Source: Xanthomonas sp.
GTDB taxonomy: Bacteria > Pseudomonadota > Gammaproteobacteria > Xanthomonadales > Xanthomonadaceae
DNA length: 64,000 nt
Direction of reading: 5' to 3'
Assembly: GCF_017163755.1 (NCBI RefSeq)
Contig: NZ_JAFIWC010000021.1
Location: 41,893-105,892, forward strand
A program made the position numbers and the translations under genes. The notes under the pieces were generated by a model. That model ran no database searches. It was not told the DNA's origin and was given only the letters and a program-made list of their open reading frames with translations. Positions 55,643-63,500 of the stretch are shown here, piece by piece (position 1 is the stretch's first letter; each line of letters begins with the position of its first letter).

Positions 55643-56200
55643 ATGTCGACACGACACGATACGCAGGACATGCATTCGCGCGATGTCTCCACGCCCACCC
55701 ATGCCCACCGCGGCTCGCCCTGGGCCTGGGTGATTCTGCTGGCCATCGTGCTGGCCGCCAGCGGCTGGTGGCTGGCGCGCGAACGCCCGTCGGCAACGCC
55801 GCCGCTGCCGGCGACACCGTCCGCACCGCAACAGGCCACGCCGGCCGAGAACCCGCCGCGCGCCGAGCCGGCCCGCACCAGTTCCAGGCAGCCGCAGCGC
55901 AAGCCTGCCGTCGCGGCCAATCGCGACCCGCGCCCGCTGGCCGGCAACGCCGAACTGCGTTACCCGCCGGCCGCGCTGCGCGCCGGCATCGAAGGCAGCC
56001 TGGTGGCGCAGCTGGATATCGATGCGCGGGGCAATGTGGTCGATGCGAGCATCATCGAGCATCGCGGCCAACGCAACCGCGACCTGGACCGCGCCGTGCT
56101 CGGCACGGTCCGCGAATGGCGCTTCGAGCCGGCGCTGAAGGATGGCCGCGCGGTGCCCAGCAGCGTGCGCCTGCCGGTCGAATTCAAGCCGGCGTCGTAA
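55643..56200 (+). CDS. TonB-like energy transducer, second of a tandem pair
   Basis: A 185-residue protein with a helix (WAWVILLAIVLAASGWWLA, about 27-45), a shorter Pro/Ala spacer, and a TonB C-terminal domain (ELRYPPAALRAGIEGSLVAQLDIDARGNVVDASIIEHRG, RDLDRAVLGTVREWRFEPALKDGRAVPSSVRLPVEFKP). It shares the 'YPPAALR' and 'DLDRA..' segments with its neighbour, so it is a probable tandem duplicate. Its 3' end overlaps the convergent aroA 3' end by 17 bases. Confidence 0.85.
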   Translation: MSTRHDTQDMHSRDVSTPTHAHRGSPWAWVILLAIVLAASGWWLARERPSATPPLPATPSAPQQATPAENPPRAEPARTSSRQPQRKPAVAANRDPRPLAGNAELRYPPAALRAGIEGSLVAQLDIDARGNVVDASIIEHRGQRNRDLDRAVLGTVREWRFEPALKDGRAVPSSVRLPVEFKPAS

Positions 56201-57500
56201 GCCCGAAGCCGGCGCGGCGCGCCAGCGCGTCGAACCCGGGGAACGACGTCGCCACATTGGCGACGTCGTTGATCCGGACCTGCCCGTCGGCCAGTTGCCC
56301 GGCGATCGCGAACGCCATCGCGATACGGTGATCGCCATGGCTGTCGATGACGCCGCCGCTCAGCCCGCCGCCGCCGTGGATGGTGGCGCCGTCGGCGGTC
56401 TCATCCACGGTCACGCCCAAGCTACGCAGTCCGGTGGCCATCGCCGCCAGCCGATCCGATTCCTTGACTCGCAATTCGGCCACACCGCTGACCACCGTGC
56501 GCCCGGACGCGGCAGCAGCGGCAACGAACAGCGCCGGAAACTCGTCGATCATGTCCGGCACCACCGATTCTGGAATCTGTGCGCCACGCAGCGGCGCGTA
56601 GCGCACGCGCAGATCGGCCACCGGCTCGCCGCCGCGGGTGCGCGGGTTTTCCTCGGCGATGTCCGCGCCCATCAGGCGCAGCGCGGCCAGCAGACCGGTG
56701 CGCCGCGGATTCAGGCCCACTTCGCGCAACAGCAGCTGCGAACCGGGAATCACGCTGGCGGCGACGATGAAGAACGCGGCCGAGGAAAAGTCCGCCGGCA
56801 CCTGGATATCGGTCGCACGCAGCCGCTGCCCGCCGCGCAATGCGGCGAACCCCGGCGAGAACCCGATGTCCACGCCGAACGCGGCGAGCATGCGTTCGGT
56901 GTAGTCGCGGGTAGGGTGCGGCTCGTGCACGCGGGTTTCGCCTTCGGCATACAGGCCGGCCAGCAGCACCGCCGACTTGACCTGCGCGCTGGCCACCGGC
57001 GAGGCGAAATCGATCCCGCGCAGCGGCTGTGCGCCGTGGATGCGCAACGGCGGCACGCCGTTGGCTTCGGTGTCGATGCGCGCGCCCATCCTGGCAAGCG
57101 GTTCGGTGACCCGGCGCATCGGCCGCTTGGACAGCGACTCGTCGCCGACCAGGACGCTGTCGAACGGCTGCGCCGCAAGCAGGCCTGCGAGCAGGCGCAT
57201 GCCGGTGCCGGCGTTGCCGCAATCCAGCGGCCCCTGCGGCGCCTGCAGGCCATCGACGCCGACGCCGTGCACGATCCGCTGCGACGGCGACGGCGTTTCG
57301 ATCCTGACGCCGAGCCTGGCGAAGATCGCCGCGGTCGAACGCGTGTCTTCGCCCTCCAGGAACCCGTCGATGCGCGACACGCCATCGGCCAGCGCCGCGA
57401 ACATCACCGCCCGGTGCGACACCGACTTGTCGCCCGGCACCTCCAACGTCCCCTGCAATGCAGAGCCCTTCGTCGCGATCCAGTACTGCTCGTTGCTCAT
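56184..57500 (-). CDS. aroA: 3-phosphoshikimate 1-carboxyvinyltransferase (EPSP synthase)
   Basis: Joins shikimate-3-phosphate to phosphoenolpyruvate in the shikimate pathway. From the chosen ATG the protein is 438 residues, MSNEQYWIATKG then LEVPGDKSVSHRAVMFAAL, with LDCGNAGTGMRLLAGLLA (PEP-binding), SKRPMRRVTEPL and VSGVAELRVKESDRLAAMA. The frame is open upstream to 57875 through a (Ser-Lys/Asn)n stretch coded by the hexanucleotide array; I take 57500 as the start because EPSP synthases begin there. The chorismate-using gene pheA and serC lie upstream on the same strand. Confidence 0.95.
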   Translation of the reverse strand: MSNEQYWIATKGSALQGTLEVPGDKSVSHRAVMFAALADGVSRIDGFLEGEDTRSTAAIFARLGVRIETPSPSQRIVHGVGVDGLQAPQGPLDCGNAGTGMRLLAGLLAAQPFDSVLVGDESLSKRPMRRVTEPLARMGARIDTEANGVPPLRIHGAQPLRGIDFASPVASAQVKSAVLLAGLYAEGETRVHEPHPTRDYTERMLAAFGVDIGFSPGFAALRGGQRLRATDIQVPADFSSAAFFIVAASVIPGSQLLLREVGLNPRRTGLLAALRLMGADIAEENPRTRGGEPVADLRVRYAPLRGAQIPESVVPDMIDEFPALFVAAAAASGRTVVSGVAELRVKESDRLAAMATGLRSLGVTVDETADGATIHGGGGLSGGVIDSHGDHRIAMAFAIAGQLADGQVRINDVANVATSFPGFDALARRAGFGLTTPA

Positions 57501-57546
57501 CACCGTTCCTGAAATGTCCGTCGCCGCCCGCAAGCGGGCTCCGCTG

Positions 57547-57780
57547 TTGCTCTTGCTCTTGCTCTTGCTCTTGCTCTTGCTCTTGCTCTTGCTCTTGCTC
57601 TTGCTCTTGCTGTTGCTATTGCTGTTGCTCTTGCTCTTGCTCTTGCTGTTGCTGTTGCTATTGCTGTTGCTATTGCTGTTGCTCTTGCTCTTGCTCTTGC
57701 TCTTGCTCTTGCTGTTGCTATTGCTGTTGCTCTTGCTCTTGCTCTTGCTATTGCCGTTGATCTTGCTGTTGCTGTTGCAT
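57547..57780. repeat. TTGCTN hexanucleotide array (39 units, 34 near-perfect)
   Basis: From 57547 to 57750 the plus strand is 34 units of TTGCT followed by C, G or A, in phase without a break; five decayed units follow to 57780. Only the sixth base varies. On the minus strand it reads AGC-AA(G/C/T), that is Ser-Lys/Asn, in frame with aroA from 57875. Slipped-strand changes would keep the frame and alter length in steps of two codons. More decayed units occur again at about 58045-58096, so the array may once have been continuous. Confidence 0.93.
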
Positions 57781-58118
57781 GTGCTCTTCAGGAGTCCCCA
57801 TTGAGGGGCGGCGAGCGGCCTGGGAAAAACCCCGTAGGGGCGACGCGCAGGATGCGCGTCGTTTTTCGTTGGCACAGGGATGTGCCATCGAAAAATCCCA
57901 GGTTGCTAGCGGACCCCGCGCGCAGCGCGGGGCGACCCGACTGGGGAAGGCCTTTCTTTTGCTTACTTTTCTTTGGCCGTTCAAAGAAGCGCTCCTCAGC
58001 GGCCGCAGGCCGATCAAAGTAAGTCGCGCAACGCGCGAAAGCCTTTGCCTTTGCATCTGCTGTCGCTAGTGCATCTGCTATTGCTTTTGCATCAGCCGTC
58101 GCAGTTACACCAGCAAGT
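57781..58118. repeat. Palindrome-rich intergenic element inside the hexanucleotide region
   Basis: No gene lies in this 338-base stretch between aroA's leader and pheA. It contains several hairpins (GACGCGC/GCGCGTC, CCCCGTAGGGG, CCCGCGCGCAGCGCGGG) and a T-rich run (TTTCTTTTGCTTACTTTTC) followed by CTTTGGCCGTTCAAAGAA. I recall such sequences as a recurrent intergenic repeat in xanthomonads and related genera, but cannot confirm this here. It is flanked by remnants of the TTGCTN array, consistent with insertion into it. Confidence 0.6.
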
Positions 58119-59285
58119 TCAAGGCACCGCCACCGGATAAGACCCCAACACCTTGATCTGCGCAGAATGCGCCTTCAACTCCGCCAACGCCTGCTTCATC
58201 GCCTCGTCCTCCACATGGCCGGCCAGATCGATGAAGAACCCATATTCCCACTTGGCCTGGTGCGACGGCCGCGACTCGATCCGGTTCATGCTGATCCCAT
58301 GCCGCGCGAACGGGCTGAGCACGTCGAACAGCGCCCCCGGCTTGTCGTGGATGAACACCAGCACCGACGTGCGGTCGTGCCCGGACGGCGGGAAGATCTG
58401 CCGGCCGATCACCAGGAAGCGCGTGGTGTTGTCGTCGTCGTCCTCGATCGACTTCATGATGACCTTCTTCAGGCCATAGACATGCGCCGCGCTCTCGCCG
58501 CCGATCGCCGCCGCATCCTCGGCGTTGCGCGCACGCCGCGCGCCCTCGGCGTTGCTCGACACCGGGATCTTCTCGACCTTGGGCAGATGCGCGCGCAGCC
58601 AGCCGGCGGTCTGCGCGAACGATTGCGGATGCGCGTAGATGCGCTCGATCGCATCGAGCCGGCCGCTGCGCGACAGCAGGTACTGGTGCACGCGCAGCTC
58701 GGTCTCGCCGCAGATCTTCAGGTTCGAGGTCAGGAACATGTCCAGCGTCACCTGGATCGTGCCCTGCCCCGAGTTCTCCACCGGGACCACGCCGAAATCG
58801 GCGCTGCCGCTCTCCACTTCCTGGAACACTTCCTCGATGCTGGCCATCGGCAGGCCCACCGCCGAACGGCCGAAGTGCTTGAGCACCGCCTGCTGGCTGA
58901 AGGTGCCTTCCGGGCCGAGATAGCCGATCTTCAACGGCTCCTGCTGCGCCAGGCACGCGGACATGATCTCGCGGAACACATGCACCAGCACCTCGTCGCT
59001 GAGCGGGCCCTGGTTGCGGTCCACCACCATGCGCAACACCTGCGCCTCGCGTTCGGGACGGTAGTAGTCCACCGCCGCGGCGAGCTTGCCCTTGGCCTTG
59101 CCGACCTGGTGCGCGAACTGCGCGCGCTCGGCGATCAGCGCCTGGATGGTGCGGTCGATCTCGTCGATCTTGGCGCGCACGTCGGCCAGCGCCGGCGCGG
59201 CGGCCGCGGGCTTGGCGACGCCGGTCGATGTCGCCTTGGCCGGCTTGGCGTCTGCGGTTCGGGGTTTCTTCGGCTTTGCGGCCAT
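58119..59285 (-). CDS. pheA: Chorismate mutase / prephenate dehydratase
   Basis: Bifunctional enzyme of phenylalanine synthesis. From 388 residues: a basic, alanine-rich N-terminal extension (about 1-30), an AroQ chorismate mutase domain (LADVRAKIDEIDRTIQALIAERAQFAHQVGKAKG, about 33-66), a dehydratase domain starting IGYLGPEGTFSQQAVLKHFG (about 120-139) with the TTRFLVIG motif, and a C-terminal ACT domain (TSVLVFIHDKPGALFDVLSPFARHGISMNRIESRP) that senses phenylalanine. It lies 96 bases after serC. Confidence 0.96.
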   Translation of the reverse strand: MAAKPKKPRTADAKPAKATSTGVAKPAAAAPALADVRAKIDEIDRTIQALIAERAQFAHQVGKAKGKLAAAVDYYRPEREAQVLRMVVDRNQGPLSDEVLVHVFREIMSACLAQQEPLKIGYLGPEGTFSQQAVLKHFGRSAVGLPMASIEEVFQEVESGSADFGVVPVENSGQGTIQVTLDMFLTSNLKICGETELRVHQYLLSRSGRLDAIERIYAHPQSFAQTAGWLRAHLPKVEKIPVSSNAEGARRARNAEDAAAIGGESAAHVYGLKKVIMKSIEDDDDNTTRFLVIGRQIFPPSGHDRTSVLVFIHDKPGALFDVLSPFARHGISMNRIESRPSHQAKWEYGFFIDLAGHVEDEAMKQALAELKAHSAQIKVLGSYPVAVP

Positions 59286-59381
59286 GGATCGTGGTTCCTC
59301 GATGTTCCTGAGCGCCTGCGAGGCGATCTGGTCGCGGCTGATGGCCCGAGGCCACCTTGAGCCGCTCCTACTGGGGACGGC

Positions 59382-60467
59382 TCAGCCGTTGCGTTGCTGG
59401 AAGTCGCGCATGAACTCGACCAGCGCCTGCGCGCCGGCCACCGGCATCGCGTTGTACAGCGAGGCGCGGATGCCGCCGACCGCCTTGTGCCCCTTCAGCG
59501 CCAGCAGCCCGGCCGCCTTGGATTCGGCGACGAAACGCGCGGTCAGCGTCTCGTCCGGCAGGAAGAAGGGGATGTTCATCCGCGAGCGCGCGGCCGCCGC
59601 GACCTCGTTGCGGTAGAAGCCGCCGGAGCCGTCGATCGCCGCGTACACCGCCGTGGACTTGGCCAGGTTGCGCCGCGCGAACTCCTCCACCCCGCCCTCG
59701 GCCAGCATCCACTTGAACACCAGGCCGGCCAGGTACCAGTTCCAGGTCGGCGGCGTATTGAGCATCGAGTCGCGCGCGGCGTGCGAGCGGTAGTCGAAGA
59801 TGTCCGCGCGCGGCTGGCCGCTGCGCTGCAGCAGGTCCTTGCGGATGATCACCACCGCCACGCCGACCGGGCCCAGGTTCTTCTGCGCGCCGGCGTAGAT
59901 CACCGCGTACCTGGACACGTCGATCGGCTCGGCGGCGATGCTGGAACTGAAATCGGCGAACAGCGGCAGCTCGCCCACGTCCGGCGCGTGGCGGAACTCC
60001 ACGCCGTGGATGGTCTCGTTGGCGGTGATGTGCACGTAGGCAGCATCGGCGCTGAGCTGCCAGTCCTCGCGCGGCGGGAGGTCGCGGAAGCCGCCGGCCT
60101 CGCTGCTGGCGGCCACGTGCACGTTGGCGTACGGGGTGACCTGCTTGATCGCGGTCTTGCCCCAGTGCCCGGTCACCACGTAGTCCACGGTCTGTCCCGG
60201 CGCGGCGAAGTTCAGCGCCAGCAAGGCCTGCTGGGTGGTGGCGCCGCCGGACAGGAACAGCACCGCGTAGTCGTCGGAGATGCCGATCAATCGGCGCAGG
60301 TCGGCCTCGGCCTCGGCCGCCACCGCCATGAACTCGGCGCCGCGGTGGCTCAGTTCCACGATAGAGGCGCCGACGCCGTTCCACTCCAACATCTCCGCCT
60401 GCGCCTGGCGCAGGACCGATTCCGGCAACGCCGCGGGGCCGGCACTGAAATTGAACGCGCGTGTCAT
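59382..60467 (-). CDS. serC: Phosphoserine aminotransferase
   Basis: PLP enzyme for serine synthesis, and in related bacteria for pyridoxine. The 361-residue protein starts [19 protein letters not shown]; the lysine that binds PLP is in [20 protein letters not shown] (about 188-207). Other signatures: [16 protein letters not shown] and NIPFFLPDE. It is the first gene of the serC-pheA segment; a longer frame reaching 60578 is not family-like. Confidence 0.96.
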   Translation of the reverse strand: MTRAFNFSAGPAALPESVLRQAQAEMLEWNGVGASIVELSHRGAEFMAVAAEAEADLRRLIGISDDYAVLFLSGGATTQQALLALNFAAPGQTVDYVVTGHWGKTAIKQVTPYANVHVAASSEAGGFRDLPPREDWQLSADAAYVHITANETIHGVEFRHAPDVGELPLFADFSSSIAAEPIDVSRYAVIYAGAQKNLGPVGVAVVIIRKDLLQRSGQPRADIFDYRSHAARDSMLNTPPTWNWYLAGLVFKWMLAEGGVEEFARRNLAKSTAVYAAIDGSGGFYRNEVAAAARSRMNIPFFLPDETLTARFVAESKAAGLLALKGHKAVGGIRASLYNAMPVAGAQALVEFMRDFQQRNG

Positions 60468-60617
60468 GGGGCACCTGTGGGACAAGACGCCTAGTATGCC
60501 GCAGCGCACCAGCGTTGCGGCCCGGGATTTAGGTTGCATTTGCATCCATTGGCCGCCGGGCGCGTAGTCTGTGTGCAACTCGCCGGCCGCTGCCGGCCGC
60601 CCCAGCCGGAGTCAGCC

Positions 60618-61586
60618 ATGTCACTGCGCGATGTGCTCAATATCCCAAGCCGCGAGGTCACTGACGAGGCGGTCTACCGCGATCGCCGGCGCCTGCTGCA
60701 GGCCCTGGCGCTGGCGCCGGCGGTCGGCCTGTCCGGCTGCGCCGAGGCCGAGCCGCCGGCACCGCCGAAGACCGTGGTGAGCGCGCAGCAGGCGCGCAGC
60801 GGCTTTCGCACCAGCGAACCGCAGACCCGCTACGAGGACGTCACCAGCTACAACAACTTCTACGAGTTCGGCACCGACAAGACCGACCCGTCGAAGGCCG
60901 CCAAGACCCTGCGCACCGCGCCGTGGTCGGTGAAGGTGTCCGGCGAATGCGACAAGCCCGGCACGCTGGCGCTGGACGACCTGCTCAAGGGCCTGGTCCC
61001 GGAAGAACGCATCTACCGGCTGCGCTGCGTGGAAGGCTGGTCGATGGTGATCCCGTGGCTGGGCGTGCCGCTGGGCGAGGTGCTCAAGCGCTTCGGGCCG
61101 ACCTCCAAGGCCAAGTACGTGGCCTTCACCACGCTGGCCGATCCGCAGCAGATGCCGGGCATCCGCTACCGCTCGATCGACTGGCCGTACAAGGAAGGCC
61201 TGCGCATCGACGAAGCGATGAACCCGCTGACCCTGCTGGCCACCGGCCTGTACGGCAAGCCGCTGCCGCAGCAGAACGGCGCGCCGCTGCGGTTGCTGGT
61301 GCCGTGGAAGTACGGCTTCAAGAGCATCAAGTCGATCGTGGAGATCCGGTTCGTCGAACGCATGCCCGAGACCGCCTGGCACGAGCTGCAACCGTCGGAG
61401 TACGGCTTCTTCTCCAACGTCAATCCGGCCGTAGACCACCCGCGCTGGAGCCAGAAGACCGAGCGCCGCATCGCCGGCACCGCGAGCAAGCTGTTCGCCG
61501 AGCGCATCCCCACCCGCGCGTTCAACGGTTATGCCGAGCAGGTGGCGTCGATGTATGCGGGGATGGATCTGAAGAAATGGTACTGA
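60618..61586 (+). CDS. msrP: Periplasmic protein-methionine-sulfoxide reductase catalytic subunit MsrP
   Basis: Molybdenum enzyme that repairs oxidised methionines in periplasmic proteins. The 322-residue protein begins with a twin-arginine-type region ([19 protein letters not shown]), exported folded via Tat. The molybdenum-ligating cysteine is in [15 protein letters not shown] (about residue 137). [21 protein letters not shown] end segments match the family. MsrP uses mono-pyranopterin molybdenum cofactor made by the MoeA pathway. msrQ lies downstream after a small gap that contains heptamer repeats. Confidence 0.95.
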   Translation: MSLRDVLNIPSREVTDEAVYRDRRRLLQALALAPAVGLSGCAEAEPPAPPKTVVSAQQARSGFRTSEPQTRYEDVTSYNNFYEFGTDKTDPSKAAKTLRTAPWSVKVSGECDKPGTLALDDLLKGLVPEERIYRLRCVEGWSMVIPWLGVPLGEVLKRFGPTSKAKYVAFTTLADPQQMPGIRYRSIDWPYKEGLRIDEAMNPLTLLATGLYGKPLPQQNGAPLRLLVPWKYGFKSIKSIVEIRFVERMPETAWHELQPSEYGFFSNVNPAVDHPRWSQKTERRIAGTASKLFAERIPTRAFNGYAEQVASMYAGMDLKKWY

Positions 61587-61591
61587 AGGTG

Positions 61592-61626
61592 CGGGACCGG
61601 GGACCGGGGACCGGGGACTCGGGAAA
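61592..61626. repeat. CGGGACC heptamer run between msrP and msrQ
   Basis: Five consecutive seven-base units (CGGGACC, then GGGGACC twice, GGGGACT, CGGGAAA) directly follow the msrP stop. This is the left-arm sequence of the inverted repeat found at fadN/fadA and zupT, here with no clear right arm. Confidence 0.8.
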
Positions 61627-61680
61627 AGCCGGCAGTTCCGGCGCTTGCCGTCTGCGACGCTTGCCGTGGGCGTTTGCCGC

Positions 61681-62316
61681 ATGTCCATGAAGCGTGGTTC
61701 CTTCGGCCTGGTCGCGGCCAAGGGGGTGGTCCATGTCCTGGCCTTGCTGCCACTGGCGTTCCTGGGCTGGCAGTTCTGGCAGGTATGGCAGACCGGCAGC
61801 GACGCGCTCGGCGCCGACCCGGTGGCCGAGATCGAGCATCGCACCGGGCTGTGGGCGTTGCGCCTGCTGCTGCTCACCCTGGCCATCACCCCGCTGCGCC
61901 AGCTCAGCGGACAGCCGGTGCTGCTGCGCTTCCGACGCATGCTCGGGCTGTATGCGTTCTTCTACGCCAGCGTGCACTTGGCCGCGTATCTGGGCCTGGA
62001 CCTGCGCGGCTACTGGACGCAGATCTTCGAGGAGATCGTCAAGCGCCCCTACATCACCGTCGGTTTCAGCGCCTGGTTGCTGCTGGTGCCGCTGGCGATC
62101 ACCTCCACCCAGGGCTGGATGCGCCGGCTCAAGCGCAACTGGGGCAAGCTGCACAAGGCGATCTACGCGATCGGCGTGCTGGCGGTGCTGCACTTCTGGT
62201 GGCTGGTGAAATCGGACGTGCGCGAGCCGTTGCTGTACGCGACGATCCTGGCGCTGCTGCTCGGCTGGCGCGCGTGGCGCGCGTTCAGCGCGCGCCGAAC
62301 CACAGCAGCCCGCTGA
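61681..62316 (+). CDS. msrQ: Haem-binding membrane subunit MsrQ of methionine sulfoxide repair
   Basis: Inner-membrane b-type haem protein that passes electrons from the respiratory chain to MsrP. The 211-residue protein has about six helices, with histidines that bind haem in FFYASVHLAAYLGLD (about 98-112), the KLHKAIYAIGVLAVLHFWWL segment (about 156-175), typical of the YedZ family. The ATG at 61681 (MSMKRGSFG) was chosen; ATG 61687 is close. It overlaps the 3' end of the convergent FHA gene by 32 bases. Confidence 0.92.
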   Translation: MSMKRGSFGLVAAKGVVHVLALLPLAFLGWQFWQVWQTGSDALGADPVAEIEHRTGLWALRLLLLTLAITPLRQLSGQPVLLRFRRMLGLYAFFYASVHLAAYLGLDLRGYWTQIFEEIVKRPYITVGFSAWLLLVPLAITSTQGWMRRLKRNWGKLHKAIYAIGVLAVLHFWWLVKSDVREPLLYATILALLLGWRAWRAFSARRTTAAR

Positions 62317-63088
62317 GCGCGGCCGCCAGCAGCAACGCGCTGAGCAACAGCCACGGCCAGCGCCGCGCGGTAGAGGCGCGTTTCGCCGGCGGCGGCGCGG
62401 TGCTGGCCGAGTCGGTCGCCGGATCGGGCTTCAGGGCCTCGCCGGTGGCGGCCTGCGGCACTTCGAGCACGAACCGGTGCTGCGCGTCGAACACCAGCTG
62501 GTCGCCCGCCTGCAGCCAGCAGTCGTGCACGACGTTGCCGTTGACCTGGGTCTGGGCGTCGCCGAGCCCGCGCAGCAGCACGCGTTCGCCGTGCCGTTCC
62601 AGGCGTGCGTGGCGTTCGGCGAAGGTGGGATCGTCGATGCAGATGTCGGCCTCACGCAGCCGCCCGACGATGCGCGGGCGGTCCACGGTATAGCTGCGCC
62701 CATGATGCTGGCCGCCCACCCCGCGCAGCACCAGCCGCGGGTCCTCGTGCTCGGCCTCGCCCTGCTGCGCGTCCGGCACCCGCTGCAGCGGCGCGCAGGC
62801 GCCCTGCACCACCAGTTCCACGCCGTCGGCATAGATCGCATCGCCGGCGCGCAGCAGCGCCATGCGCCGCACCGGGCGCCCGTTGACGTGGATGCCGCGC
62901 ACGCCGTTGGCCACCTGCAGCCACAGCCCGCGCCGGTCCAGGCAGAACTGCGCCAGCAGCAGCGCGCCCTGGGTGTCGTCGACCACGCGCACGTGACCCG
63001 AGGCCTGGCGCACGATGCGGTGCACGCCCGCGCGCAGGGGCCGGTCGGGTTGCTGGCGATTGCTGAAATGGACTTGCAGGTCGGGCAC
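62285..63088 (-). CDS. Membrane-anchored protein with two FHA-like domains
   Basis: A 267-residue protein from a GTG start at 63088. Two forkhead-associated-like modules can be seen: the first ends with GIHVNGRPVRRMALLRAGDAIYADGVELVVQ (about 75-105), the second has GRLREADICIDDPTFAERHARLERHGERVLLRGLGDAQTQVNGNVVHDCWLQAGDQLVFD (about 140-200), with the N-G and LQAGD loops. FHA domains bind phosphothreonine. The tail has a proline/alanine spacer and one helix (WPWLLLSALLLAAALSGLLWF, C-terminal), so the domains face the cytoplasm if it inserts N-in. A longer frame starts at 63208. The partner kinase is unknown. Confidence 0.8.
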   Translation of the reverse strand: MPDLQVHFSNRQQPDRPLRAGVHRIVRQASGHVRVVDDTQGALLLAQFCLDRRGLWLQVANGVRGIHVNGRPVRRMALLRAGDAIYADGVELVVQGACAPLQRVPDAQQGEAEHEDPRLVLRGVGGQHHGRSYTVDRPRIVGRLREADICIDDPTFAERHARLERHGERVLLRGLGDAQTQVNGNVVHDCWLQAGDQLVFDAQHRFVLEVPQAATGEALKPDPATDSASTAPPPAKRASTARRWPWLLLSALLLAAALSGLLWFGAR

Positions 63089-63219
63089 GCGGCGCAGCCT
63101 AGCAGGTTGCCTGCGCTTCCAGAAGCGACCGTTGCCGCGCGCTGCACTTGGACTCCACCTCGCGCATACGCACAATGCGCGATCTTTTCCGCAGGGCCAC
63201 GCCCGCACCAGGAGCCAGC

Positions 63220-63495
63220 ATGTCCAGCATCGACATCCGCCACGACCATGGCAAGACCCCCGCGCAGGCGCGCAAGGCGATCGAGGACGCCGCCAAGAAG
63301 CTGTCCGAGCGCTTCGACCTGGACTCGCGCTGGGACGGCGACGCGCTGCTGTTCTCGCGCTCCGGCGTGGACGGCCGGATCGAACTGCTGCCCAAGCAGG
63401 TGCATGTCACCGCCGAGCTGGGCTTCCTGCTGTCGGCGCTGAAGGGCACGGTGGAAAGCGAGATCCGCCGGGTGCTGGCCGACAAGCTGGGCTGA
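63220..63495 (+). CDS. Polyhydroxyalkanoic-acid-system family protein
   Basis: A 91-residue protein of the PHA granule-region family: SIDIRHDHGKTPAQARKAIEDAAKKLSERFDLDSRWDGDALLFSRSGVDGRIELLPKQV then VHVTAELGFLLSALKGTVESEIRRVLADKLG. These compact alpha/beta proteins are often near PHA or ribosome-related genes; no PHA synthase is in this window, so the role is unknown. Start 63220 (MSSIDIRHDH) matches the family; an upstream extension does not. Confidence 0.85.
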   Translation: MSSIDIRHDHGKTPAQARKAIEDAAKKLSERFDLDSRWDGDALLFSRSGVDGRIELLPKQVHVTAELGFLLSALKGTVESEIRRVLADKLG

Positions 63496-63500
63496 GCGAC

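Noticed and set aside
57458..57804. Leu- or Cys/Ser-rich plus-strand frames across the TTGCTN array
   Set aside because: They only reflect the repeat in other frames; there is no start signal or gene-like sequence around it.
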